A stretch of DNA of 64,000 bases, from NCBI GenBank assembly GCA_003577315.1, contig QEVK01000022.1:18027-82026 (forward strand). The letters are read 5' to 3'. Of this stretch, positions 9,824-18,514 are shown piece after piece (the first letter of the stretch is position 1; each line of letters begins with the position of its first letter). Source of the stretch: Hyphomicrobiales bacterium (GTDB lineage Bacteria; Pseudomonadota; Alphaproteobacteria; Rhizobiales; Rhizobiaceae). The translations under genes were made by a program, and so were the position numbers. Under the pieces are notes generated by a model. The model searched no databases, was not told the DNA's origin, and was given only the letters and a program-made list of their open reading frames with translations.

Positions 9824-11199
9824 GGGCGATCATGAGGAACGTTGACATGGCTGACCGCCTTTCGCTGGCGCTGACGACGCTGCTGCTCGCCCTCGTCCTG
9901 CTTGTGCTGCCGGCGCTGGCGCCGGCGCGCGCGGCGGTGAAGATCCAGGAGGTCACCTCCGACGGCGGCGTCACCGCCTGGCTGGTCGAGGACTACACCG
10001 TGCCCATCGTCGCCGTGCGCTTCGCCTTTACCGGCGGCTCCGTGCAGGACCCGGCCGGCAAGGAGGGCCTGTCGAACCTGATGACCGGCCTGTTCGACGA
10101 GGGCGCGGGCGATCTCGACGCCGACGCCTTCCAGGAGCGGCTGGACGAGGTGGGCGCGGAGATGAGCTTCGACGCGCGCCGCGACGCCGTCTACGGCTCG
10201 ATGCGCATGCTCGCCGAGGAGCGCGAGGCGGCCTTCGATCTTCTGCGGCTCGCCGTCACTCAGCCGCGCTTCGACGCCGGGCCGATCGAGCGCATCCGCG
10301 CCCAGATCGTCACCGGCATCCAGCGCGACATGCGCGATCCCAACGTGCTCGGCCGCGACCAGTTCGCGCGCGCGCTCTATGGCGACCACCCCTATGCGCG
10401 GCGCACCGACGGCACCGCCGAATCGCTCGCCGGCCTCACGGCCGAGGACCTGCGCGCGCTTCACGCCCGCACCTTCGCGCGCGGCAATCTCAGCGTCGCC
10501 GTCGTCGGCGCCATCGACGCCGACGCGCTGAAGGTCGAGCTCGACCGCGTCTTCGGCGACCTGCCCGCCGAGCCGCGGCTCGACCCCGTCGAGAAGGCGA
10601 GGCTCAACCTGGCGCAGGAGGTCCGCTACGCCTATCCGCTGCCGCAGGCCACGCTCCAGCTCGTCTATCCCGGCCTCGAGCGCGACGATCCCGGCTTCTT
10701 CGCCGCCTTCCTGATGAACCATATGCTGGGCGGCGGCACCTTCTCCTCGCGCCTGTTCGACGAGGTGCGCGAGAAGCGCGGCCTCGCCTACGGCGTCGGC
10801 TCCTCGCTCGTCACCAGCGACTATTCCGACATGCTGGTCATCGGCACCTCGACGCGCGCCGACCGCGCGCAGGAGGCGCTCGCCGTCATCCGCGACGTGG
10901 TGCGCGAGATGGCCGATAGCGGCGTCAGCGAGGAGGAGCTGGCGCGGGCCAAGACCTATCTGGTCGGCGCCTACGCCATCAACAATCTCGACTCGTCCTC
11001 CTCCGTCGCCCGCACGCTGGTCGAGTTGCAGAAGGACAAGCGCGGCATCGACTATATCGAGCGTCGCGCCGCTCTGATCGAGGCGGTCACGCTCGACGAG
11101 GTCAAGGCGGCGGCGCAGCGGCTGCTGACGGCCGAGCCGGCCGTGCTGGTGATCGGGCCGGAGGGCGGCGAGGCGGCCGGCGCGGGCAAGGACGGCTGA
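9820..11199 (+). CDS. M16-family peptidase homologue lacking the zinc motif
   Basis: This 459-residue secreted protein is the second member of an M16 pair. The position of HxxEH is occupied by [16 protein letters not shown], so it cannot bind catalytic zinc in the usual way. It retains the family's C-terminal R/Y motif region ([17 protein letters not shown]). The N-terminus has a hydrophobic signal ([25 protein letters not shown]). Starts at 9820, 9832 and 9847 are all possible; 9820 overlaps the upstream stop (ATGA), implying coupling. It most likely supplies substrate binding to the active subunit encoded just upstream. Confidence 0.88.
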   Translation: MRAIMRNVDMADRLSLALTTLLLALVLLVLPALAPARAAVKIQEVTSDGGVTAWLVEDYTVPIVAVRFAFTGGSVQDPAGKEGLSNLMTGLFDEGAGDLDADAFQERLDEVGAEMSFDARRDAVYGSMRMLAEEREAAFDLLRLAVTQPRFDAGPIERIRAQIVTGIQRDMRDPNVLGRDQFARALYGDHPYARRTDGTAESLAGLTAEDLRALHARTFARGNLSVAVVGAIDADALKVELDRVFGDLPAEPRLDPVEKARLNLAQEVRYAYPLPQATLQLVYPGLERDDPGFFAAFLMNHMLGGGTFSSRLFDEVREKRGLAYGVGSSLVTSDYSDMLVIGTSTRADRAQEALAVIRDVVREMADSGVSEEELARAKTYLVGAYAINNLDSSSSVARTLVELQKDKRGIDYIERRAALIEAVTLDEVKAAAQRLLTAEPAVLVIGPEGGEAAGAGKDG

Positions 11200-11211
11200 G
11201 GGTTCGCGGTC

Positions 11212-12084
11212 ATGAGCGGCGATCCGACCTTCGCCGTCGCCTTCGGCGGCGGCGGCGCGCGGGGGCTGGCGCACATCCACGTCATCGAGGTGCTGGACGA
11301 GCTCGGCATCCGGCCCGTCGCCATCGCCGGCTCCTCCATCGGCGCGATGATGGGCGCCGGCATGGCGGCGGGCATGAGCGGCCGCGCCATCGAGGACCAC
11401 GCCCGCGCCGTCCTGTCCAACCGGGGCGAGGCGGCGGCGCGCCTGTGGCGCACCGTTCCCCGCAGCTTCGGCGAGCTGGTGTCGGGAGGCGTGCGGCTCG
11501 GCCAGTTCGACATCGGCCGCATCCTGCGCGCCTTCATGCCCGACGCCGTGCCCGACCGCTTCGAGGAGCTGAAGATCCCGCTGCATGTGACGGCGACCGA
11601 CTTCTACGGCCACGCCGAGCGGGTGTTCGCCGAGGGCGACCTGTTCGTGGCGCTGGCGGCCTCGGCCGCGCTTCCCGCCATCTTCCGGCCGGTCAGCCAT
11701 GACGGCCGCGTGCTGATCGACGGCGGCATCGCCAATCCCGTCCCCTTCGACGTCCTCGACGGCAGGGCCGACATCGTCATCGCCGTCGACGTGGTGGGCA
11801 CGCCGGGGGCGAACGGCGCGCAGCCGGGCGCGCTCGACCTTCTGCTCGGCGCCAGCCAGATCATGATGGCCTCGATCGTGGCGCTGAAGCTGGAGCGGTC
11901 GCGGCCCCAGATCATGCTGCGCCCGCCGGTGTCGCATTTCCGCGTGCTCGACTTCCTCAAGGTGGACCGCGTGCTGGAGGGCACGGCCCCGGTCCGCGAC
12001 GAGCTGAAGCGGGCGATCGACGCGGCGGTGGAGCGATTCGCGCTGGCGGGCGGCGCGCCCGATGGCCGCGATCTGCACCGATAG
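11212..12084 (+). CDS. Patatin-like phospholipase
   Basis: This 290-residue cytoplasmic or peripheral protein belongs to the patatin/RssA family of Ser-Asp dyad lipid hydrolases. It has the oxyanion motif GGGGARG at 12-18, the nucleophile elbow GSSIG with Ser42, and the DGG motif with Asp170. No signal peptide is seen. It follows the M16 pair by 12 bp and is probably in the same transcript. Its substrate is unknown. The catalytic elements are complete, so it should be an active acyl hydrolase. Confidence 0.9.
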   Translation: MSGDPTFAVAFGGGGARGLAHIHVIEVLDELGIRPVAIAGSSIGAMMGAGMAAGMSGRAIEDHARAVLSNRGEAAARLWRTVPRSFGELVSGGVRLGQFDIGRILRAFMPDAVPDRFEELKIPLHVTATDFYGHAERVFAEGDLFVALAASAALPAIFRPVSHDGRVLIDGGIANPVPFDVLDGRADIVIAVDVVGTPGANGAQPGALDLLLGASQIMMASIVALKLERSRPQIMLRPPVSHFRVLDFLKVDRVLEGTAPVRDELKRAIDAAVERFALAGGAPDGRDLHR

Positions 12085-12234
12085 CCGCGACCCTGCGCCC
12101 GGGAAAAAACGCCCCGTTAGCCATGCCGTGCGGCTTTCTCCGCCCGCTCACCGCGCATTACAGAACTTTAAGATGTCGTGACCGAACATTGCCACAATCA
12201 TCCCGGCAAATGGGGGAAACGGGAGATCGTGGTC

Positions 12235-12423
12235 ATGAAGCCCAACATTTCCGAGACGTCGCGCACGGAAAAGCGGGTGGAGCTGTGGACCCCGTGGGGC
12301 GTCCTGAGGCTCACCCGTTCGCAGGAGGCCGCCAGGAAGCGGCGCGAGCCGCTGCCCGGCGCGTGGGTGCCGCCGGTGGCGGCCAGGCCGGCGCGCGAGC
12401 AGGATTTCGAGCCGCGCGCCTGA
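12235..12423 (+). CDS. Small protein of unknown function
   Basis: A possible 62-residue protein (MKPNISETSRTEKRVELWTP...) starting at ATG 12235, with a GGGAG ribosome site 8 bp upstream. It is basic, rich in Arg and Pro, with no membrane segment or recognised motif. The sequence WTPWGVLRLTRSQEAARKRREPLPGAW reads like a real small protein rather than a shadow frame, and nothing else occupies this interval. An in-frame GTG at 12178 would add 19 residues. I cannot assign a function; it may be a conserved Rhizobiales hypothetical. Confidence 0.45.
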   Translation: MKPNISETSRTEKRVELWTPWGVLRLTRSQEAARKRREPLPGAWVPPVAARPAREQDFEPRA

Positions 12424-12586
12424 GGGTTCCTTGCCTGCGAGGCTGACGCGCGGACAGGGGCCGCGCGGGAGCAAGCCTGCGGCGCGGCCGCCATTTCGCG
12501 CCTTGCGCATTGCATCGCCGGGACCGGAGCCATAGATGGAGGCGGTGAAGCACATCGCCATTCCCGCCCCAGGACCGGAACCATTC

Positions 12587-13930
12587 ATGAGCCAGCCGAT
12601 CGATAGCGCGAGCCTCGCCGACCTCGTTGCGCGGCTGGTCGAGGCCGCGCGGCGCGCCGGCGCCGACGCCGCCGACGCGGTCGCCGTGCGTTCGCGCTCC
12701 ACCTCGGTGTCGGTGCGGCTGGGCAAGGTCGAGAACACCAGCGCGGCCGAGAGCGACGACGTCTCGCTGCGCGTCTTCGTCGGCGAGCGTTCGGCGAGCG
12801 TCTCGGCCAATGCGGCGTCCGACGCGGCCGTCCTCGCCGAACGGGCGGTGGCCATGGCGCGCGTCTCGCCGCCCAACCCGCACCAGCGCCTCGCCGATGC
12901 CGCCTTGCTCGCGCGGGAAATCGCCGACCTCGACCTGTTCGACGGAACCGGCGTCGGGCCCGAAAGGCTGCGCGAGGACGCGCTCGCCATGGAGGAGGCC
13001 GCGCTTGCCGTCCCCGGCGTCACCAACTCGGCCGGCGCCGGGGCCTCTGCCGGCATGGGCGGGCTGGTGCTCGCCACCTCGCACGGCTTTCTCGGCCAGT
13101 ACATGGCCACGCGCTTCTCGCGCTCCGTCAGCGCGCTCGCCGGCGAGGGCACGGCAATGGAGCGCGACCACGACTTCTCCTCGCGCCAGCATTTCGCCGA
13201 TCTCGACGCCGCCGAGGCCATCGGCCGGCGCGCGGGCGAGCGCGCGGTCAGGCGGCTGGGCGCCCGCAAGGCGAAGACGGGGCCGGTGACGGTCGTGCTC
13301 GACCCGCGCGTGGCGCGCGGCATCGCCGGCCACCTCGCCGGCGCCATCAACGGCGCCGCGGTGGCGCGCGGCACCAGCTTCCTGCGCGAGCGCATGGGCA
13401 GGCAGGTCGCCTCGGCGGCGATCACCGTGACCGACGACCCGCACAGGATCCGCGGCCAGTCCTCGCGCCCGTTCGACGGCGAGGGCGTCGCCGGACGGCC
13501 GCTCGTCATGGTCGAGCGCGGGGTGCTGAAGCACTGGTTCCTGTCGACCTCGGCCGCCGGCGAGCTGGGGCTTGAAACCAACGGGCGCGGCGTGCGCGCC
13601 GCCTCCTCGGTCGTGCCGGCCTCGACCAACCTCGCCATCGAGCCGGGGGCCGAGAGCCCGCAGGCGCTGATCGGCGCGCTGAAATCGGGCTTCTACGTCA
13701 CCGAGGTGTTCGGCCAGGGCGTCGACATGGTGACGGGCGACTACTCGCGCGGCGCGTCGGGCTTCTGGATCGACAATGGCGAGCTTGCCTTTCCCGTCGC
13801 CGAGGTGACGATCGCGGCCAATTTGAAGGACATGTTCATGAACATGGTGCCCGCCGACGACCTCGACCGCGATTTCGGCACGGCCGCGCCCACGCTGCTG
13901 ATCGAGGGGATGACCCTTGCCGGCGATTGA
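12587..13930 (+). CDS. pmbA: PmbA/TldE subunit of the TldD/TldE metalloprotease
   Basis: This 447-residue cytoplasmic protein matches TldE (PmbA), the non-zinc subunit of the TldD-TldE protease that degrades unfolded peptides and matures some RiPPs such as microcin B17. Family landmarks include the repeated small-residue N-terminal domain (TSVSVRLGKVENTSAAESDDVSLRVFVG), DPRVARGIAGHLAGAINGAAVARGTSFL and the C-terminal YSRGASGFWIDNGELAFPVAEVTIAANL. The start at 12587 (MSQPIDSA) is preferred over 12536. The end overlaps the next gene by 14 bp. tldD is not in the window, which is usual. Confidence 0.9.
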   Translation: MSQPIDSASLADLVARLVEAARRAGADAADAVAVRSRSTSVSVRLGKVENTSAAESDDVSLRVFVGERSASVSANAASDAAVLAERAVAMARVSPPNPHQRLADAALLAREIADLDLFDGTGVGPERLREDALAMEEAALAVPGVTNSAGAGASAGMGGLVLATSHGFLGQYMATRFSRSVSALAGEGTAMERDHDFSSRQHFADLDAAEAIGRRAGERAVRRLGARKAKTGPVTVVLDPRVARGIAGHLAGAINGAAVARGTSFLRERMGRQVASAAITVTDDPHRIRGQSSRPFDGEGVAGRPLVMVERGVLKHWFLSTSAAGELGLETNGRGVRAASSVVPASTNLAIEPGAESPQALIGALKSGFYVTEVFGQGVDMVTGDYSRGASGFWIDNGELAFPVAEVTIAANLKDMFMNMVPADDLDRDFGTAAPTLLIEGMTLAGD

Positions 13931-14759
13931 CACGACAGCGAAGTCCCTTGCCGCCGACCTGGCGCTGATCCGCGACGCCGCGCGCGAGGCCGGCGGCATC
14001 GCCATGCGCTATTTCCGCAACGACCCCGAGGTGTGGATGAAGGACGGCGCCTCGCCGGTCAGCGCCGCCGACATTGCCGTCGACACCTTCCTGCGCGAGA
14101 CGCTGTCGGCCGCCCGGCCGGATTACGGCTGGCTGTCGGAGGAGACGGCCGACAACCTCGAGCGGCTTTCGGCGCGCCGCACCTTCGTCGTCGACCCCAT
14201 CGACGGCACCCGCGCCTTCATCGACGGCCGCAGCACCTGGTGCGTGTCGATCGCCGTGGTCGAGGACGGCCTGCCGCTGGCGGGCGTGCTCGAATGCCCG
14301 GCCAAGGCCGAGTTCTACGAGGCGGGCGCGCACGGGCCGGCGCTGCTCAACGGCGAGGCCATCGCCGTGACGGGCGCGACGTCCCGCGCGCCGCGCGTCG
14401 CCGGGCCGAAGGCGATGCTGCAGGCCGCCCCCGCCTTCCTGCGCAGCGGCCCGGACATCCCCTACATCCCCTCGCTCGCCTACCGCATCGCCATGGTGGC
14501 CAAGGGTGCGCTCGACGCCACCTTCGTCAAGCCCGATTCGCACGACTGGGACCTCGCCGCCGCCGACCTGATCCTGCGCCGCGCCGGCGGCGCGCTGGTG
14601 GAGCGCGACGGCGCCGCGCCCGCCTATGCCGGGAAGAACCCGCGCCACGGCGCGCTGGCGGCGGGCAGCGGGCCGTTGCTGGCGCAGATGAGGGCCGTCA
14701 TCGCCGGCCCGCCGCCCGGCCGGGAAGATTGGGCATCACGGCACGGTTTCAAAACGTAA
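13917..14759 (+). CDS. Inositol monophosphatase-family phosphatase (CysQ/HisN-like)
   Basis: This 280-residue enzyme has the complete metal site of the Li-sensitive, Mg-dependent phosphatase family: EE in LSEETAD (75-76), DPIDGTRAFIDG (metal ligands Asp93 and Asp96) and the C-terminal HDWDLAAADLILRRAGG. Within the family it could be a 3'(2'),5'-bisphosphate nucleotidase (CysQ), a histidinol phosphatase or an inositol monophosphatase; sequence alone does not decide. It overlaps pmbA by 14 bp, so it is translationally coupled to it. It precedes the lipid A genes by a gap holding a perfect palindrome. Confidence 0.85.
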   Translation: MPAIDTTAKSLAADLALIRDAAREAGGIAMRYFRNDPEVWMKDGASPVSAADIAVDTFLRETLSAARPDYGWLSEETADNLERLSARRTFVVDPIDGTRAFIDGRSTWCVSIAVVEDGLPLAGVLECPAKAEFYEAGAHGPALLNGEAIAVTGATSRAPRVAGPKAMLQAAPAFLRSGPDIPYIPSLAYRIAMVAKGALDATFVKPDSHDWDLAAADLILRRAGGALVERDGAAPAYAGKNPRHGALAAGSGPLLAQMRAVIAGPPPGREDWASRHGFKT

Positions 14760-14763
14760 CGAA

Positions 14764-14777
14764 TTCCTCTAGAGGAA
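14764..14777. promoter_or_regulatory. Perfect 14-bp palindrome ahead of the lipid A genes
   Basis: TTCCTCTAGAGGAA is a perfect dyad 5 bp after the phosphatase stop and about 60 bp before the DUF4170 gene. It could be an operator for the downstream envelope genes; no known regulator is implied. Confidence 0.3.
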
Positions 14778-14835
14778 GACGCACTGCGCCGGCCGTGCAG
14801 GCCGCGCCGAAGGTTCATCGTACAGGCGACCGGAT

Positions 14836-15072
14836 ATGTCCGAAGGAAACGCGAAGAAGCAGCTTCTCCACCTCGTGTTCGGTGGCGAGTTGAAGTCGCT
14901 CGACAGCACCGAGTTCCGCAACCTTGACGAACTCGACATCGTGGGAATCTATCCCGACTACAAATCTGCCGAACTTGCATGGAAAGCCAGGGCCCAGGCG
15001 ACGGTGGACAATGCGCATATGCGCTACTTCATTGCCCATCTGCACCGCCTGCTCGAGCCCGATACGAAGTAG
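14836..15072 (+). CDS. DUF4170 family protein
   Basis: A 78-residue protein matching DUF4170, a family restricted mainly to Alphaproteobacteria: KKQLLHLVFGGELKSLDSTEFRNLDELDIVGIYPDYKSAELAWKARAQATVDNAHMRYFIAHLHRLLEPD. It has no signal peptide or transmembrane segment and no known function. It sits immediately before the LPLAT, waaA and lpxK genes, 13 bp from the next start, so a role connected with lipid A or Kdo transfer is suggested by context only. Base use around its start is less GC-rich than in its neighbours. Confidence 0.85.
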   Translation: MSEGNAKKQLLHLVFGGELKSLDSTEFRNLDELDIVGIYPDYKSAELAWKARAQATVDNAHMRYFIAHLHRLLEPDTK

Positions 15073-15085
15073 CGCCGCAGGAAGC

Positions 15086-15877
15086 ATGGATCAGGAGGCC
15101 GTTTCAACCTTGGCCAAGGTGCGCGTGCAGGAAGGCAGGCCCCGTTCGCGCCCGCTGAAGCGCCTGTGGAAGAAGGTGCGCCAGCCGCTCGCCCGCTCGC
15201 GCGTGGCCAGGACGCTGCTGGTCGGCCTGATCGCCGGCGCGGTGAGGCTCGTCCACCGCACCAACGCGACGGTGGCCGGCTCCGACGACGTCGAGGCCGC
15301 GGTCAGGGACTACACGCCCGCCATCGCCGCCTTCTGGCACGGCCAGCACCTGCTGGCCCCGGCCATCAACCCGCGCGGCAACAGGATGGTGGCGCTGTTC
15401 TCGCGCAGCGCCGACGCCGAGATCAACGCCCGCGTCGCCGAGAAGCTCGGCTTCGGCGTGGTGCGCGGCTCCGGCGGGCGCGAGGGCGAGCACCGCGCCG
15501 ACAAGGGCGGCGCGCGCGCGCTGATCGCGCTCAAGAAGACGCTCGACGCCGGCACCAATGTCGCCATGATCGCCGACATACCGCACGGCACCCCGCGCGA
15601 GGCGGGGCTGGGCATCGTCACGCTCGCCAAGATTTCGGGGCGGCCGATCGTGCCGATCGCGGTCGCCACCAGCCGCCGCAAGGTGCTGGAGAAGACATGG
15701 GACAAGACCACGATCAACCTGCCTTTCGGACGCAAGGCGCTGGTCATCGGCGAGCCGATCCGCGTGGCCGCCGACGCCGGCCCGCAGGAGATGGAAGACA
15801 AGCGGCGCGCGGTGACGCAGGCGCTGAACGCGGCGACCCTGCGCGCCTACCGGCTGGCGGACGGCGAGGAGACATGA
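15086..15877 (+). CDS. Lysophospholipid acyltransferase-superfamily protein (DUF374)
   Basis: This 263-residue protein belongs to the DUF374/LPLAT group related to the lipid A acyltransferases. It has a membrane-proximal N-terminus (ARTLLVGLIAGAVRLVHRTN), the likely catalytic His in AFWHGQHLL (His85), and the substrate motif FSRSADAEINARVAEKLGFGVVRGSGGREGE. The start is fixed at 15086 by the short gap after DUF4170; its TGA overlaps the ATG of waaA. Position between DUF4170 and waaA suggests it transfers an acyl chain in lipid A or lipopolysaccharide synthesis, at the inner face of the inner membrane. Confidence 0.85.
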   Translation: MDQEAVSTLAKVRVQEGRPRSRPLKRLWKKVRQPLARSRVARTLLVGLIAGAVRLVHRTNATVAGSDDVEAAVRDYTPAIAAFWHGQHLLAPAINPRGNRMVALFSRSADAEINARVAEKLGFGVVRGSGGREGEHRADKGGARALIALKKTLDAGTNVAMIADIPHGTPREAGLGIVTLAKISGRPIVPIAVATSRRKVLEKTWDKTTINLPFGRKALVIGEPIRVAADAGPQEMEDKRRAVTQALNAATLRAYRLADGEET

Positions 15878-17196
15878 GCGAGCGCTGGGCACGCGCCATG
15901 CTGACCGCCTATCGCTGGGCCGGGGCCGCCGCCTATCCGGTCATCGGCGGCTATGTCGCCTGGCGCGCCAGCAAGGGCAAGGAGGAGCACAGCCGCCGCC
16001 GCGAGCGCTACGGCCGCGCCGGCCGGCCGCGCCCCGAAGGCCCGCTGATCTGGATACACGCGGCGAGCGTCGGCGAGACCATCGCCGTCGTGCCGCTGAT
16101 CGAGCGTCTGCTCGGCCACGGCATCAACATCGTGCTGACCACCGGAACCGTGACCTCGGCGCAGGTGGCGCGCGAGCGCCTCGGCGAGCGCATCATCCAC
16201 CAGTACGTGCCGCTCGACCTCAAGCCCGCCGTCAGCCGCTTCCTCGACCACTGGTCGCCCGACCTCGCCGTGATGGCCGAGTCGGAGATCTGGCCGATGA
16301 CGATCCTCGAGCTCGGCGCGCGGCGCGTGCCGCAGGTCCTCGTCAACGGACGGCTTTCCGACCGCTCCTTCGCCAACTGGTCGAAGCGCAGCTATCTCGC
16401 CGAGGCGCTGTTCGAGAACCTCGCCCACGTCATCGCCCAGTCCGACGTCGACGCCGAGCGCTTCCGCCAACTCGGCGCGCGCCCGGTCACCGTCTCGGGC
16501 AACCTCAAGGGCGACACGGTCGAGCCGCCGGCCGACCAGGCCGAGCTTGCCCGGCTGAGGGGCGAGATCGGCCGCCGCAAGGTGTGGGCCGCCGTCTCCA
16601 CCCATGACGGCGAGGAGGAAGCCGCCATCGAGGTGCACCGGCGCCTGCGCGTCCGCCATCCCGACCTTCTGACGATGATCGTGCCGCGCCACCCCGAGCG
16701 CGCCGACGCCGTGGCCGCCGCCTGCGCCCAGGCCGGACTGTCCGTGGCGCGCCGCAGCACGAGGGACCATGTCGCGCCCGGCACCGACATCTTCCTCGGC
16801 GACACCATCGGCGAGATGGGGCTTTACCTGCGGCTGACCGAGATCGCCTTCGTCGGCCGCTCGCTCACCGGCCAGGGCGGGCAGAACCCGCTGGAGCCGG
16901 CCATGCTCGACACCGCCGTGCTGTCCGGCCGCAACGTGCAGAACTTCCGCGAGGCCTACCAGAAGCTGGCGGCGAGCGGAGGCGCGCGCTTCGTGCGCGA
17001 CAAGGAAGTGCTGGCCGGCGCGGTCAACTACCTGCTCACCAACGAGGCCGAGCGGCACAAGATGATGCAGGCCGGCCGCCGCACGGTCGAGGGGATGCGC
17101 GGCGCGCTGTCGCGCACGCTCCTGGCGCTCGAGCCCTTCGTCAACCCGCTGATCGTGCAGGCGCGGCTGGAATCGTCAGCGGGCGCGAAGCGGTGA
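15874..17196 (+). CDS. waaA: 3-deoxy-D-manno-octulosonic acid (Kdo) transferase
   Basis: WaaA (KdtA) transfers Kdo from CMP-Kdo to lipid IVA, the first step of core attachment, at the inner membrane. The 440-residue protein has one N-terminal membrane anchor (YPVIGGYVAWRAS), the catalytic-base motif IHAASVGE with Glu68, the domain boundary PDLAVMAESEIWP, and the nucleotide-sugar-binding segment VGRSLTGQGGQNPLEPAML. Length is normal. The start overlaps the upstream stop (ATGA) and lpxK starts 1-4 bp after its stop, so these are translated as one operon. Confidence 0.95.
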   Translation: MSERWARAMLTAYRWAGAAAYPVIGGYVAWRASKGKEEHSRRRERYGRAGRPRPEGPLIWIHAASVGETIAVVPLIERLLGHGINIVLTTGTVTSAQVARERLGERIIHQYVPLDLKPAVSRFLDHWSPDLAVMAESEIWPMTILELGARRVPQVLVNGRLSDRSFANWSKRSYLAEALFENLAHVIAQSDVDAERFRQLGARPVTVSGNLKGDTVEPPADQAELARLRGEIGRRKVWAAVSTHDGEEEAAIEVHRRLRVRHPDLLTMIVPRHPERADAVAAACAQAGLSVARRSTRDHVAPGTDIFLGDTIGEMGLYLRLTEIAFVGRSLTGQGGQNPLEPAMLDTAVLSGRNVQNFREAYQKLAASGGARFVRDKEVLAGAVNYLLTNEAERHKMMQAGRRTVEGMRGALSRTLLALEPFVNPLIVQARLESSAGAKR

Positions 17197-17197
17197 G

Positions 17198-18232
17198 GTG
17201 ATGGTCAGCGAGGCGCCGCCGTTCTGGTGGGAGCGCGCCGGCTGGCAGGCCTGGGCGCTGTGGCCGTTCTCGCGCGCCTATGGCGCCGTTGCCGCGCGCA
17301 GGCTGCGCAACGCGCCGCGCGAGAAGATCGCCGCCCCCGTGCTGTGCATCGGCAACCTGACGGTGGGCGGCTCGGGCAAGACGCCGGTGGCGATCGCGCT
17401 CGCCGGGCAGGCCGCCGCCACGGGGCTGAAACCCGGCATCCTGTCGCGCGGCCATGGCGGCTCGGTCTCCGGCCCGCCGCATCTCGTCGATCCCGCGCAC
17501 GACAGCGCCCGCCATGTCGGCGACGAGCCGCTGCTGCTCGCCCGGGCCGCACCCGTCGCCGTCAGCGCCGACCGTGCCGCCGGCGCCCGCGCGCTTCTCG
17601 CCCGAGGCTGCGACTTCCTCATCATGGACGACGGCTTCCAGAGCGCGCGCATCCATATCGACTACGCGCTGCTCGTGGTCGACGCCCGCCGCGGCATCGG
17701 CAACGGCCACGTCATCCCGTCCGGGCCGATGCGCGCCGGCCTGGTCGAGCAGATGCGCCACGCGCACGGCGTGCTCAAGGTGGGCGAGGGCGACGGCGCC
17801 AACGCGGTGCTGCGCCAGGCCGCCCGCGCCGGCCGGCCGTTCTTCGAGGCGCATGTGCGCGCGAAGCCGCCCGGGGGCATCTCGGGGAAAAGGTGCCTCG
17901 CCTTCGCCGGCATCGGCGATCCAGGCAAGTTCTTCGACACGGTCGGGGCCGTGGGCGGCGAGGTCGCGGTGGCGAGGAGCTTCGGCGACCATCATTTCTA
18001 CAGCGAGTTCGATGCGCAGGACCTTCTGTCCACCGCCGGTGCGCAGGGGCTGGAGATCGTCACCACCGCCAAGGACGCGGTCAGGCTCGACCATGGCGGC
18101 GAGGCGCTGGCCGAGCTGAAGCGGCGCGCGAGGGTGATCGAGATCGAGGCCGTGTTCGATGTCGCCAGCGCCCCGCGCGCCATCGTCGCCGAGACGCTGG
18201 AAGCCTGGCGGCGGCGCAGATTGCAGGGGTGA
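17198..18232 (+). CDS. lpxK: Tetraacyldisaccharide 4'-kinase
   Basis: LpxK phosphorylates the 4' position of the lipid A disaccharide to give lipid IVA, at the cytoplasmic face of the inner membrane. The 344-residue protein has the Walker A loop GNLTVGGSGKTPVA (57-62 core), the catalytic/Walker-B-like segment FLIMDDGFQSARIHID and the KDAVRLD region near the C-terminus. The start is GTG 17198 or ATG 17201, both directly after the waaA stop. It ends 4 bp before the convergent DUF2093 gene. Confidence 0.95.
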   Translation: MMVSEAPPFWWERAGWQAWALWPFSRAYGAVAARRLRNAPREKIAAPVLCIGNLTVGGSGKTPVAIALAGQAAATGLKPGILSRGHGGSVSGPPHLVDPAHDSARHVGDEPLLLARAAPVAVSADRAAGARALLARGCDFLIMDDGFQSARIHIDYALLVVDARRGIGNGHVIPSGPMRAGLVEQMRHAHGVLKVGEGDGANAVLRQAARAGRPFFEAHVRAKPPGGISGKRCLAFAGIGDPGKFFDTVGAVGGEVAVARSFGDHHFYSEFDAQDLLSTAGAQGLEIVTTAKDAVRLDHGGEALAELKRRARVIEIEAVFDVASAPRAIVAETLEAWRRRRLQG

Positions 18233-18236
18233 GGGG

Positions 18237-18464
18237 TTAGCGCTTGCGCAGGTCGGGGTTCAGCTCCAGCTCGCGCGCCAGCGACACCGTGGCGCTGGCA
18301 TAGGCTTCCTGCCGCGCCACGCTCCAGTATTTCAGCTCGTCGAGCGGGATGATGTCGCCGGTGACGGCGCAGCGCACGAAGGTGCCGGGCGACAGCACCT
18401 GGAAATCGCCGTCCAGATAGCGGATGCGCGCTTCCCGGCCGCCGGGTCCTTCGAAACGGTTCAT
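18237..18464 (-). CDS. DUF2093 family protein
   Basis: A 75-residue protein, MNRFEGPGGREARIRYLDGD..., matching DUF2093, a small alphaproteobacterial family with a conserved core (GTFVRCAVTGDIIPLDELKYWSVARQEAYAS). No function is known. It contains a single Cys and no membrane segment. It is convergent with lpxK and lies 50 bp downstream of the membrane-protein gene on its own strand. Confidence 0.85.
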   Translation of the reverse strand: MNRFEGPGGREARIRYLDGDFQVLSPGTFVRCAVTGDIIPLDELKYWSVARQEAYASATVSLARELELNPDLRKR

Positions 18465-18514
18465 GTCGTCATGCCTTCCTGCTCGCCCGGTTCCGCCACA
18501 AAAGCGGCGAAAGG

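Noticed and set aside
9955..10145. Missing HxxEH motif in the second M16 gene as a sign of decay
   Set aside because: Paired catalytic and non-catalytic M16 subunits are a normal arrangement, and the rest of the gene is intact.
9802..12078. 758-codon minus-strand frame opposite the M16 and patatin genes
   Set aside because: Rich in Arg, Ala, His and Asp with no domain, and the plus strand encodes clear enzymes over the whole length.
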